DNA of 64,000 bases from Aeromicrobium marinum DSM 15272 (GTDB lineage: Bacteria; Actinomycetota; Actinomycetes; Propionibacteriales; Nocardioidaceae): contig NZ_CM001024.1 in the NCBI RefSeq assembly GCF_000160775.2, positions 2,479,241 through 2,543,240 of the forward strand. The letters are read 5' to 3'. The notes beneath the pieces are model-generated. The model was not told where the DNA came from, made no database searches, and was given only the letters and a program-made list of their open reading frames with translations. Both the position numbers and the translations under genes were made by a program. Of this stretch, positions 15,381-22,900 are shown in pieces. Every line of letters begins with the position of its first letter. Position 1 is the stretch's first letter.

Positions 15381-16286
15381 TCACCCAAGGCGTGGCGGAC
15401 GGACTGCCGCCAGGATCTCGTGAAACTCGGCCTTGCTGAGCCATCCGCCCACGTATCCGGAGGTGATCTCGTCCCAGGTGCCGGACGTGGAGCCTTCGTG
15501 CGGGTACGGGGCGTGCTCGCCGAAGGTGTACGACATCCGCGAGAGGGCCGCGACCAGATCCGTGCGGCTCGATCCATCGATCGCGGCCCGCAGGATCAAT
15601 TCTTCCGGCCACGGACCGGTGCCTCGCCGTTCGACAACCCTGAGCTTCGCCCGAACTCGAGCCACGGTCGTGCCCACGGTTGCGGCGATCTGTTCCGGCG
15701 GGACTCCCCCATCCGACAGCGCCCGCATCGACCTCAGTTCCTCCAACCTGGCCAGCCGTTCGTGGGCGCGGCGCAAACGCTCTGCCGTCGCTGCCGCAAC
15801 CGCGCTAGGCGACTGAGGCGTCTCAACGGGCTCGAGCGGGACAGCGTCAGCGCGCATCGCGGCCAGGATTGGCCCGGCGTTGCGCAGGTCATCACTGATG
15901 ATGTCGACCCGGATCCCGGCGACCATCTCGAGCTGATCCTGCAGTTCGTACAGCGTGAACAGGCTGAAATCTGGCGGGAACCGAGCAAGCAGATCAAGGT
16001 CGCTGCCGGGCTTGTCGGTCCCCCGGGCCACCGAACCGACGATCCGAACATCGGTCGCACCGAACCGCGCGAAGACCGAAAGCAAGTCCTTGCGCAGTTG
16101 CTTGTTGAGGCCGTCCCGCGGCCGCGCCAGAGCTCGGACCGCTTCCCAGACTCTTTCGCGGGCACCCGGCGCACATGGCCCATCGGTCGAGATGAGGGCG
16201 AGTTCGTCGATCGTCACTCCTGCAGCCGCAGCGACCTCCTGCAGGGTCAGCCCGTAGCGCTCAGGCACATCCCGCAGACCAAACAT
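15381..16286 (-). CDS. HTH-nucleotidyltransferase fusion protein
   Basis: In this 301-residue protein, residues 1-55 resemble an XRE/LacI-type helix-turn-helix (YGLTLQEVAAAAGVTIDEL). Residues 75-140 form a MNT-type nucleotidyltransferase with GSVARGTDKPGSDLDLL, including the essential GSxxRG and SDxDL motifs. The C-terminal half has a second HTH-like part (VPPEQIAATVGTTVARVR). MNT domains usually pair with HEPN toxins; no HEPN gene is adjacent. It may regulate DNA or modify an unidentified protein. GC-rich tracts flank it on both sides. Confidence 0.7.
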   Translation of the reverse strand: MFGLRDVPERYGLTLQEVAAAAGVTIDELALISTDGPCAPGARERVWEAVRALARPRDGLNKQLRKDLLSVFARFGATDVRIVGSVARGTDKPGSDLDLLARFPPDFSLFTLYELQDQLEMVAGIRVDIISDDLRNAGPILAAMRADAVPLEPVETPQSPSAVAAATAERLRRAHERLARLEELRSMRALSDGGVPPEQIAATVGTTVARVRAKLRVVERRGTGPWPEELILRAAIDGSSRTDLVAALSRMSYTFGEHAPYPHEGSTSGTWDEITSGYVGGWLSKAEFHEILAAVRPPRLG

Positions 16287-16543
16287 GCTCCTCCTTCTTC
16301 ACACGGTCGTCCCCAGCCGGGGTCCCGTCCGGGGTGGGGCGTGCTCCGCCGCCCACACCCCCACCGGGCCCCGGCCACCCGGACACCCCGGAACACCCGG
16401 TGATCTCCGTCCCCGGTCCCCTCGGGCTCGGCGAAGGGAAGAACGGTGTGAGGGGCTTTCTGCTGGAGGGCATCGGTGTCTACAGATGTGGACACGAGCG
16501 GCGCGCTCCCCACACTGTTCCCGCCTGGGGTTCCTCACACCGT
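16287..16543. other. Intergenic GC-rich tract
   Basis: No gene is seen. Positions 16310-16440 carry repeated CCCGG/CCGGG blocks like 13160-13370 and 15220-15345, and share CACCCGGTGA with the 15290s. It separates the nucleotidyltransferase gene from the end of the metallophosphoesterase operon. Confidence 0.45.
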
Positions 16544-17359
16544 TCACGTCCATCCCGGCCGGCGCCGTGACGAGAGGACAGCATCGGCAACAGTCAGGCC
16601 CGGCAGAGCCAGTACGACCGCGTTGCCGGAACGGCGGTCTCGATCCAAGACATCAACGACCGTCGTGGTCCCGTCCGAGTGGTTGTGTAGGTGGGAGAGC
16701 CTCTGGTGCCAGTGGCCGGAGAACACCCGCCTCGGCTTGGCCGCGGCCACTGCTTCGCCCAGGAGGTCTCGACTGACTTGGGCCAGCATTGTTGTGGTGT
16801 TGTCGAGCGGGTAGTCGCCGACGACCGGCACCCCGGCCGGCACGTCATGGGTCAGCAGGACGTCGAGGCCCGCAGGGCCGAGCCGCTGCACGTCCGCACG
16901 AGTGGGCTCCTCGAGATCGCACCAGACGTCGACGCCCTCGATGCGATAGGTGCGGTCGACGGAGAAAGCGCCACCAAGGGCCCCGAAGGTCACGCCGCTC
17001 CACGTCCACCGGTGGCCTCTTGGTGCCCACCAGATCCCGGTGAGGACTTCGGCCCACCCGTGTCTGTCGCGGTCGTACGCGTTCAGGGCCGCGTGATTGT
17101 CGTGATTGCCGTCGATGAAGACGAAGGTGACGCCAGCGTCGCTCACCGCCTGCATCAGTGGCCGGTCGAACAGGGTCGGCTTCTCTCCCGGCCACAGAAT
17201 GCCCAGGTCGCCGAGTTGCACGACCACCTCACACCCATGGTTCTGTGCGGCTCGCATCGCGGCCACGACTGCGTCGACCTCACCGTGCCAGTCTCCGCAC
17301 GCAAGGACTCGAGTCGGAGCGATCATTGACGGGTGCTTGGCCTCAGAAGCGCCCGTCAC
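16544..17359 (-). CDS. Calcineurin-like metallophosphoesterase
   Basis: This 271-residue protein has every signature of the two-metal phosphoesterase fold: GDWHG (D23, H25), GDLG (D51), GNHDN (N85, H86), LTHD, and GHWHQ. It should hydrolyse a phosphodiester or phosphomonoester; nucleic acid, a nucleotide second messenger or a phosphoprotein are all possible. It is the last gene of a seven-gene coupled operon, and its GTG start overlaps the stop of the previous gene (GTGA). All metal ligands are present, so it is probably the catalytic component of the set. Confidence 0.88.
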   Translation of the reverse strand: MTGASEAKHPSMIAPTRVLACGDWHGEVDAVVAAMRAAQNHGCEVVVQLGDLGILWPGEKPTLFDRPLMQAVSDAGVTFVFIDGNHDNHAALNAYDRDRHGWAEVLTGIWWAPRGHRWTWSGVTFGALGGAFSVDRTYRIEGVDVWCDLEEPTRADVQRLGPAGLDVLLTHDVPAGVPVVGDYPLDNTTTMLAQVSRDLLGEAVAAAKPRRVFSGHWHQRLSHLHNHSDGTTTVVDVLDRDRRSGNAVVLALPGLTVADAVLSSRRRPGWT

Positions 17360-17760
17360 GGTGGGCCGTCCTGAGGGTCACGCCCGCCAACAGCCGGGCC
17401 GCGCTTCTCCGTCGGACCCACGCCGTCCGTCGGGCCGGTGTCGTCCGCCAGCTTCTCGATGCTCGCGACGGTGGTGGTGAACCTGACCGTCTCGGGGACG
17501 TCGGAGTGTTCACCCCCGAGATGAATGATCAGCAGCGCGGGCTCGCCGATCGTGCAGGAGTGGATGGCCAGCAACGTCATGGGTTCCGCATCTCGCCTCA
17601 GGTCCGCCACCTCAAGGTCAGCGGGCGCCGAGCCGTCGGTGATCGGGTAGCGGGTGATGGCGGCGGCCTGGTTGCCGGGGTTCTCGATTAGGTAGGCGGC
17701 GGTTTGGGTGGTGACGAGGTAGGTGCCGGTCATCTCGATGCGGAGCCGGTCAAGGTTCAC
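17356..17760 (-). CDS. Unknown protein, operon gene 6 (134 residues)
   Basis: The family is not recognised. Residues 1-100 look beta-rich (GTYLVTTQTAAYLIENP, MTLLAIHSCTIGEPALLIIH), like a small open barrel. The last 30 residues are polar and disordered. A GTG start overlaps the preceding stop (GTGA), and its own stop overlaps the metallophosphoesterase start. The tight coupling suggests stoichiometric production with its neighbours. Confidence 0.6.
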   Translation of the reverse strand: MNLDRLRIEMTGTYLVTTQTAAYLIENPGNQAAAITRYPITDGSAPADLEVADLRRDAEPMTLLAIHSCTIGEPALLIIHLGGEHSDVPETVRFTTTVASIEKLADDTGPTDGVGPTEKRGPAVGGRDPQDGPP

Positions 17761-18206
17761 TGTGGCTCCTCCTCCCCTGCGGGAGACGGCTCCGCCGATT
17801 CACTGGTCCCGTGGGCCGCGTCTTGTGCTTCGACCGGTTCGCCATTCGAGGGTGTGTCCGGACTGCCGTTGTCGGGGTCGGTCGGTCTCGCGCCACCGTT
17901 CCTGCCGACCGCGGCTATCGCGGTCATCACGCGGTCCAGTTCGACGACGTCCATCCCGCCCAAACATTCGGCGAGGCGGTCGACTGCGGTGGTGGCTTCG
18001 TGGAGGAAGTGCGTCCTCACCCGTCGGTACGTGCGCTCACGCAGCATCAACCGCGACCCTGAATCGAGGTGGATCTCGGCATCGGCGCCAGCGGTGCGGT
18101 CGAAGAGCTGCTCCACCGTCATGCTCGCGGCGTCCGTCGCGCTGACGACTGCCCACTCATCCAACGGCGAGTCCGTCTCGGACGGGCCGGTTGCGTGGTC
18201 ACTCAT
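17757..18206 (-). CDS. Unknown protein, operon gene 5 (149 residues), paralogue of genes 3 and 4
   Basis: A central helical region (about 55-100: SRLMLRERTYRRVRTHFLH, then AVDRLAECLGGMDVVELDRV) follows a short beta segment (AEIHLDSG) and precedes an acidic, proline/glutamate-rich tail. The order beta strand, arginine-rich helix, helix ending in an E/L-rich turn is shared with the two genes upstream, so I infer a three-copy family. ATG 18206 is chosen because it overlaps the upstream stop by 8 nt. No enzymatic motif is seen. Confidence 0.55.
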   Translation of the reverse strand: MSDHATGPSETDSPLDEWAVVSATDAASMTVEQLFDRTAGADAEIHLDSGSRLMLRERTYRRVRTHFLHEATTAVDRLAECLGGMDVVELDRVMTAIAAVGRNGGARPTDPDNGSPDTPSNGEPVEAQDAAHGTSESAEPSPAGEEEPQ

Positions 18207-18705
18207 TGGGCGCCTCCCCTTGATCAGGCCGAGCTCCACCAACTGGAGGGACAGGAGCCGGACGGCCGGCGGTTGCATCTGTCGCCAGGCGTTTGATGCG
18301 GTTGAGCAAGCGCTGCTGTGCGTTTGCGGTGATCGCTTCAGCCGCGGCGACCAAGTGCGCGTCGATGATCGCGAGTTCCCACAGGGTCCGGCTTGCGAGG
18401 TCGTTGAGTTCACCCTGCAGCTCGTCTGTGAGGTGTTCACGCAGACGCGCGGCAACGCGTCCGGCGTGGTTCGGGCTGATCAGGACCTCCGCATACGGGT
18501 CAGCAGCACCAGGCTCCGAGAGAACCAGCACTGGTCCGGCCTCTGCTCGCTCGGCGACATCTTCTGGCGACAGCGCGGCCAGTTCGGTGGCGGACACCAA
18601 GCTCGCCGACGGGAACGCCCTCTTCGCTGCCCGTGCCAGTGGTGTGCGAGGACAGAGGGTGTGTCTACCGGACGTGCCGCTACTCTCGCTGTTCCTGGCG
18701 CTCAC
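18199..18705 (-). CDS. Unknown protein, operon gene 4 (168 residues), paralogue of genes 3 and 5
   Basis: The N terminus is polar and basic. A core at about 55-140 has a strand (YAEVLISPNHAGRV), an arginine-rich helix (AARLREHLTDELQGEL) and a further helix (SRTLWELAIIDAHLVAAAEA), matching the pattern in genes 3 and 5. The start overlaps the gene 3 stop by 4 nt. Heteromeric assembly of the three paralogues is a reasonable inference. The function is unknown. Confidence 0.55.
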   Translation of the reverse strand: MSARNSESSGTSGRHTLCPRTPLARAAKRAFPSASLVSATELAALSPEDVAERAEAGPVLVLSEPGAADPYAEVLISPNHAGRVAARLREHLTDELQGELNDLASRTLWELAIIDAHLVAAAEAITANAQQRLLNRIKRLATDATAGRPAPVPPVGGARPDQGEAPNE

Positions 18706-19166
18706 CGGTGGTCCTCCGGTTTCTCCACGTCACTCGTTGGTTCGTTGGAGCCGGTGGTCATCCGGGCCGTGGGCTGCTCGGCCTCGGGGACTGGTCCAAG
18801 CAGGTCCACGCCCGCCCACACATGCTCGTGCAGAACTGCCACATCGTGCAGGCTCCGATGCGGCAGCCGGGCCAGTTCTGTCTCGATCAGATCCCGCAGG
18901 CGTGCTCGTGCCGCACGTGTCAGGTGTTCGACGTCGTTCAGGCTCGTGAGGATCTCGACAATCCGGCCGTCGCCGGCCGGACCTCCTTCGACCAGCAGCG
19001 GACCGGAACCCACCAGTGCCAGCAGCTCGCCGACGTCGAGGTCAGTGAACTCCGCAAGCCTGATCCTTCGCGTGTCGTGCGAAAGGCTCATCACTAGGTC
19101 GGCCATTGCTCCGTCTACCTCGACCGTGAACCGGTAGGTGTCACCGGACTCGGGCGAGGACGTCAC
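18702..19166 (-). CDS. Unknown protein, operon gene 3 (154 residues), paralogue of genes 4 and 5
   Basis: GTG 19166 is chosen because it overlaps the gene 2 stop (GTGA). After an acidic N-terminal part, the core (about 68-120) reads RIVEILTSLNDVEHL, then RARLRDLIETELARLPHRSL, then a helix ending HEHVWAG. This is the same strand-helix-helix order as the following two genes. The tail is polar. No catalytic residues are recognisable. Confidence 0.55.
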   Translation of the reverse strand: MTSSPESGDTYRFTVEVDGAMADLVMSLSHDTRRIRLAEFTDLDVGELLALVGSGPLLVEGGPAGDGRIVEILTSLNDVEHLTRAARARLRDLIETELARLPHRSLHDVAVLHEHVWAGVDLLGPVPEAEQPTARMTTGSNEPTSDVEKPEDHR

Positions 19167-19705
19167 TCCGGGGCCTCGTCGTCTGCACCATCCGGGGAGG
19201 ACCCCGTCGAGGGCTCTCCTCCGTCGCGGAAGTCGCCGAGATTGAGGTACTCGCTGCCGTCCAGGATCGACAGTTGCTGGGCGAGGCGCTGCACGGCTTC
19301 GTCGGCCGATGGGCCTGAGGAGGACCACGGTCCGACAGTGGCCGACCACGAACCGGCCGGTGGCTGCTGACGAAGCATCACCGGCACCCCCGCGAGCAGG
19401 TCGATGGTTCCGGTTGGTGCGTCCGGCGCATTGTCATCTGCGAAGTGGCCTTGGCTCGACCTGCTCACCCGGTCGACAGCGGTCGCGATCGAATCTGCAG
19501 CCGACCTCCCCATCACCTCACCCACGACGTCGTCGTAGTCACCACCAGCGGTCGTCACCCACGCGCGTTCCTCCGGCGCCCACCAGGTCTGAAACAGTGG
19601 CTCACCCGATCGCGGCCCAATCGGTCCGCCGACTCCGACGATGGGACGGGTGATCCCGTCGTCAGCGGCGCCATTTCGGGCCGCGAACTCGGCATTGCTG
19701 GTCAT
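19163..19705 (-). CDS. Unknown protein, operon gene 2 (180 residues), HicB-like segment
   Basis: The N-terminal half has tryptophan-containing stretches (LFQTWWAPEERAW). The C-terminal half contains GSWSATVGPWSSSGPSADEA followed by a helix (VQRLAQQLSIL). This strand-strand-turn-EA-helix pattern recalls the small HicB-like fold, and a similar segment occurs in gene 1. ATG 19705 overlaps the gene 1 stop (ATGA). The tail is acidic and disordered. The HicB similarity is by eye and weak. Confidence 0.5.
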   Translation of the reverse strand: MTSNAEFAARNGAADDGITRPIVGVGGPIGPRSGEPLFQTWWAPEERAWVTTAGGDYDDVVGEVMGRSAADSIATAVDRVSRSSQGHFADDNAPDAPTGTIDLLAGVPVMLRQQPPAGSWSATVGPWSSSGPSADEAVQRLAQQLSILDGSEYLNLGDFRDGGEPSTGSSPDGADDEAPE

Positions 19706-20169
19706 GCGTCCACCGGCTGAAGGTCGATGATCCACGCCGGCGGGGCGATCTCTCTCCAGTCCATGTCGTCGATTCCCTCGCAAAGGCCCTGAGCGTGCAG
19801 CGTCCACGCGGCCATCGCTGCCTCGTAGGACTTCGCCTGGCGCTCCGCTGGCGCGAGGGTGGCAGCCCTCAGAGCCGCTGCGTCATCCAGTCGTGCCCGC
19901 AACTCTTCGAACAGAGCGACAACGGCCTCCTCAGCAGTCGCCGCGGTCCGCCGTGTGGTCGGGAAGGACTCACACGAGGCCTCAAAGCCGCCGCCGTCCG
20001 ATCTCGTGGCCGTGAAGATCGCAACCTCCAGAGCGAGCAACGGAGCGACCGAGAGCGGCTCGTGGGTGGCCGCCTGCATCGCAAGGAACCCGCGACGCTT
20101 CTCCCACCGCCCCAGGCTCTCCGGGATGACGGTTCGCCACTCGTGGAATGGCCGGGACATGGTGGACAT
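19702..20169 (-). CDS. Unknown protein, operon gene 1 (155 residues), HicB-like segment
   Basis: This is the first gene of the coupled seven-gene operon. ATG 20169 has AGGAG 6 nt upstream and lies 9 nt from a perfect inverted repeat, which decides it over the upstream in-frame ATG. Residues 40-95 (LEVAIFTATRSDGGGFEASC, then TAATAEEAVVALFEELRARL) match the strand-turn-strand-EEA-helix layout of HicB-type domains. The remainder is helical with a tryptophan-rich end. It may be a structural or antitoxin-like subunit. Confidence 0.55.
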   Translation of the reverse strand: MSTMSRPFHEWRTVIPESLGRWEKRRGFLAMQAATHEPLSVAPLLALEVAIFTATRSDGGGFEASCESFPTTRRTAATAEEAVVALFEELRARLDDAAALRAATLAPAERQAKSYEAAMAAWTLHAQGLCEGIDDMDWREIAPPAWIIDLQPVDA

Positions 20170-20177
20170 CGAAACTC

Positions 20178-20203
20178 CTGTTGTTGTCTGTTGACAACAA
20201 CAG
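20178..20203. promoter_or_regulatory. Perfect 11-bp inverted repeat, candidate operator
   Basis: CTGTTGTTGTC (20178-20188) and GACAACAACAG (20193-20203) are exact complements around a TGTT spacer. The repeat overlaps the leader of the leftward operon, next to its ribosome-binding site. It lies 85 nt from the start of the divergent XRE-regulator gene, which is the likeliest binder. Confidence 0.7.
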
Positions 20204-20287
20204 TACATCTAAGCCCTGACACATCAACTCGACTAGAAGCCAGCCAAGACGTTCGAGATCTGCACGCGATGTGATGAAGTAGCGCAT

Positions 20288-20560
20288 GTGTCAAGCAACG
20301 AGATCCCGCAGAAGCAGCGAGCGAAGTCACCTGTTGCAGCGGCCGAGTTCGGACGCCGCGTCCGGGCGGCACGCGCGGATCGCGGATTGTCGATGACCCA
20401 ACTTTGCGGGTTGGGTGGTTTCACTCCGGGCTTTCTCTCACACATCGAGAACGGAAACCGCGAACCCGGACTTACAGCGATACTTCGGATCGCATCCGCC
20501 CTCAACGTCGACCCATCAGAACTAGTCCGCGACCTACCGGCGGGCGATCTCACCAGGTAG
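20288..20560 (+). CDS. XRE-family transcriptional regulator
   Basis: This 90-residue protein is almost entirely one HTH_3 domain (residues 20-80): FGRRVRAARADRGLSMTQL, then a recognition helix in GGFTPGFLSHIENGNREP, then LTAILRIASALNVDPSEL. A GTG start at 20288 is used. It is divergent from the seven-gene operon, with the 20178-20203 inverted repeat between them, so it is the probable repressor of that operon and perhaps of itself. Confidence 0.85.
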   Translation: MSSNEIPQKQRAKSPVAAAEFGRRVRAARADRGLSMTQLCGLGGFTPGFLSHIENGNREPGLTAILRIASALNVDPSELVRDLPAGDLTR

Positions 20561-20688
20561 CAGTCGGGCCACTGATTGCCCACCACGTCGACGGACCATC
20601 TTTCCCCCGCCAGAAGTGATCCCTCAGGTCCAGACCGGTCGAGGCGGCGCACCGACCCAAAGGTCAGCCCGCCGCCTCGCTTCGCAGG

Positions 20689-21210
20689 TCAGTCGTCGAG
20701 CGCGCGGAGGTACCGCGCGCGCTTCTCGGCGAGTACCGCGAGAGTCACCTCGTAGGTGGTCGCTCCGATGAGGTCTGAGGCCCATACGACTTCGTGCGAC
20801 TCGTTGTAGATGAACAGGCGAGTCTTGCCTCCCGGCGACATCTTGGGGATAGCGAACTGGCCCTCGTCCTCGAGGAGCACGGACATCACCAGCACGGCTT
20901 CGTCCTGGAACCTCTGCAGGAGATATCCGTAGGTGGCCATCTCCCTGAACGGGATCTCGACCCGGGAGACGACGGTGGCGTCGGCGAACTCGACAGGGAC
21001 GTCGAGGGGAAAGGGGTTGTCGCCGTCGACGTCCACCGGTGTTCCGATGGTGAAGGTCCCCTCCTCGTGACCGGCTTCGAGGACCTCGCGGCGGAGGGCC
21101 TCGCGGGCAAGCTCTCCGAGGTCGACCTCGAACTCCGTGGGCACCGTCCCCAGGAGATCGAGTAGGGACAGCTCCTTGAGGTGGAACTGGCGTTGCTTGT
21201 TGTGAGCCAT
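20689..21210 (-). CDS. Hypothetical 173-residue island protein
   Basis: The family is not recognised. ATG 21210 (MAHNKQRQFHLKELSLLDLL) follows AGGAG by 7 nt, which rejects a longer in-frame extension. The middle is acidic and beta-rich (TFTIGTPVDVDGDNPFPLD, then FADATVVSRVEIPF), and the C terminus is helical and basic (VLAEKRARYLRALDD). A TATCGGCAGGCCGG box at 21292-21305 lies 82 nt upstream. It appears monocistronic. Confidence 0.55.
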   Translation of the reverse strand: MAHNKQRQFHLKELSLLDLLGTVPTEFEVDLGELAREALRREVLEAGHEEGTFTIGTPVDVDGDNPFPLDVPVEFADATVVSRVEIPFREMATYGYLLQRFQDEAVLVMSVLLEDEGQFAIPKMSPGGKTRLFIYNESHEVVWASDLIGATTYEVTLAVLAEKRARYLRALDD

Positions 21211-21411
21211 CGTGGGCTCCTTCCTGGTCGCCGTTTCTGGTGACCGGTTCGGCACGTGAGGGCTTGGTGCCTCCACGCTGCTTACCTCTGTTATCGGCAG
21301 GCCGGGCGGCAAATGAATCGGTGCCGCTCAGCCGGTCCACATTCGGCCTCTGGGGCGCCCCGGAGTGCCGGGCCCGCCTCTGCCCTTGGGGGTCAGGACT
21401 AAGTCATCGCG

Positions 21412-21774
21412 TCAGGAGGCGTCGTCGCCGGTCCACGAGTCTTCTGGCTCGACCGAGCCGGCGAGCCGGTGGTTGGTGTGGACGATCCACCCGCACCGGT
21501 GAAGCCGCGACGCGGGCATCGTGCGAGGTGGGGTGACGAGCTGGGCCCAGACCTCCTCCCGGTCTGCGCTGAATCCCGTCCGTACCTTGCGGCCAAGGTC
21601 GGCGGCGGCCCTGCGGGCCAGCGCACGCCACACATTTGCCGTCACGTCCAAGTCCTCGACGACGGCTGAGGCTTCCTCGTCGGCGGCGAACTGACGGTCG
21701 ATGTCCCGGCGGGCCTGTTGCTCGCGGTATCCGGCGAGCGTTCGAACCTGGTCGGGATCAAGGTGGTGGTTCAT
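21412..21774 (-). CDS. Hypothetical 120-residue island protein
   Basis: AGGAGG lies 7 nt before ATG 21774, so translation is well supported. The protein is helical and charged through residue 70 (DPDQVRTLAGYREQQARRDID), followed by HRCGWIVHTNHRLAG. It shows no known motif and ends in an acidic tail. It is separate from neighbours on both sides by 100-200 bp. Confidence 0.55.
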   Translation of the reverse strand: MNHHLDPDQVRTLAGYREQQARRDIDRQFAADEEASAVVEDLDVTANVWRALARRAAADLGRKVRTGFSADREEVWAQLVTPPRTMPASRLHRCGWIVHTNHRLAGSVEPEDSWTGDDAS

Positions 21775-21872
21775 GGGAGTCCTCCTGCTGCTTGTCAGCG
21801 TGCTGACGAAGAGGCCGGATGGCCTCGCGCAGGGCTTCTAACGCCCCGAAACACGTTTCGCGTTTGGCAGAT

Positions 21873-22421
21873 TCAACTGGTCGCAGAAGGCCCGCACTCA
21901 GACCTGTTCAGCCAGGGCACACGCCATCGAGGCGGCCGACGTCGTAGCGGCTGGGCCAGGCACACACCATGACCCAGCCGACACGACGACGCGACTCCCC
22001 CTACGGAAGCGCTATCCGCGCCGCTGATGGGTGGGGGCGGGTCGTCCCGGATCGGCATCATGTCGTCGGTGCCGGTCGCCACAAGAAGGACCGCCTCGTC
22101 GTCACCCAGCAGATATACGGTGAAGGTCGGGGCCGCGGTTCCGGCCCGCGATCCGAGGATCGGGGCTTCGCCCGGCGCTTCGTGCCCCTCGAGTGGGTTC
22201 GGTAGCGGCCCGGGCCCTGTCGTGGTCCCGAGTGGGCGGCGGCGGCGGACTGCGTACCAGTGCAGTTCGCGGGCGATCATGCGCAGGGCGTCGGACCCGT
22301 TCGTGAGGCGATTGAGGGTTCCAAGCAGGTCAACGGCGGCGCCGAGCTGCTCGGCGCTGACGGTGATGGTCGCGGTTCGCTCCGGATCGAGGCCGGCGTT
22401 GGGGTTGGTGATGTCGAACAT
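21873..22421 (-). CDS. Hypothetical 182-residue island protein
   Basis: The N-terminal half is ordered (TATITVSAEQLGAAVDLLGT, then a helix ending ARELHWYAVRRRRP). The segment TFTVYLLGDDEAVLLVATGTDD is a beta hairpin. The last 60 residues are arginine/proline-rich and may be non-native read-through. A TATCGGC box is at 22470-22476. This is the last gene of the accessory region before the alkane cluster. Confidence 0.5.
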   Translation of the reverse strand: MFDITNPNAGLDPERTATITVSAEQLGAAVDLLGTLNRLTNGSDALRMIARELHWYAVRRRRPLGTTTGPGPLPNPLEGHEAPGEAPILGSRAGTAAPTFTVYLLGDDEAVLLVATGTDDMMPIRDDPPPPISGADSASVGGVASSCRLGHGVCLAQPLRRRPPRWRVPWLNRSECGPSATS

Positions 22422-22900
22422 GAGTTGTGCTCCGTCCAGGTGACTGACGCGAGATGCGTCTACCTCCTATATCGGCTCAATCGCATGCCACCGACCCGGC
22501 GCCTCCGTTCACCAATCTGTGGCGGCCTCAGAGTTGCGCCACCCAGCACCTCAGAAGCCGCACTGGCCCGTCCCGGACCTGAGCGAGCACGCCCCGCTGC
22601 CGAGCGGTGGCGGTGGGATTGGGACCCACCGTGGGCAATTCCGGTGACACCTATCCGTGCACCAGTCCCTCCGTCCCGCCGGTCAGGTCGAGAAGGTCCG
22701 GTCGGTGAGTTGCGTTGTTCAGTCCGACAAGCCTCCGAGCGGCGCCGAAATCGGTCGCCGCGATTGACGGAGCGCACTTGTGGGAGGGGCCAACTCCGCG
22801 CCCGAAAGTTGTGCCGTGCGCCGAGATTCGAGGCTGTGACGGCTGTCACCGTGAAGTCTGGACGCGACGTCGAGGTCGCACGAAACTTCAGGAGGCGCGA
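22422..22900. other. Boundary region between island and alkane cluster
   Basis: No supported gene lies here. Positions 22604-22620 match the 3' part of the tRNA-Ser gene at 55.7 kb for 17 nt (GCGGTGGCGGTGGGATT), and the likeness continues with ACCCAC (22624-22629). The rest must carry the alkB promoter; the alkB ribosome-binding site AGGAGG is at 22890-22895. Confidence 0.5.
22604..22629 (-). repeat. Possible degenerate tRNA-Ser 3'-end remnant
   Basis: Seventeen exact bases plus ACCCAC match the acceptor/T-arm end of the tRNA-Ser at 55732-55818, but the T-loop is changed (GGACCC where the tRNA has GAACCC). It could be an old attachment site at the right end of the first island, or a chance match of GC-rich sequence. 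Confidence 0.35.

Noticed and set aside
17704-19137. Plus-strand open frame of 477 codons
   Set aside because: It is antisense to four coupled small genes whose start/stop overlaps are too regular to be chance. Its serine/arginine-rich composition is typical of a shadow.
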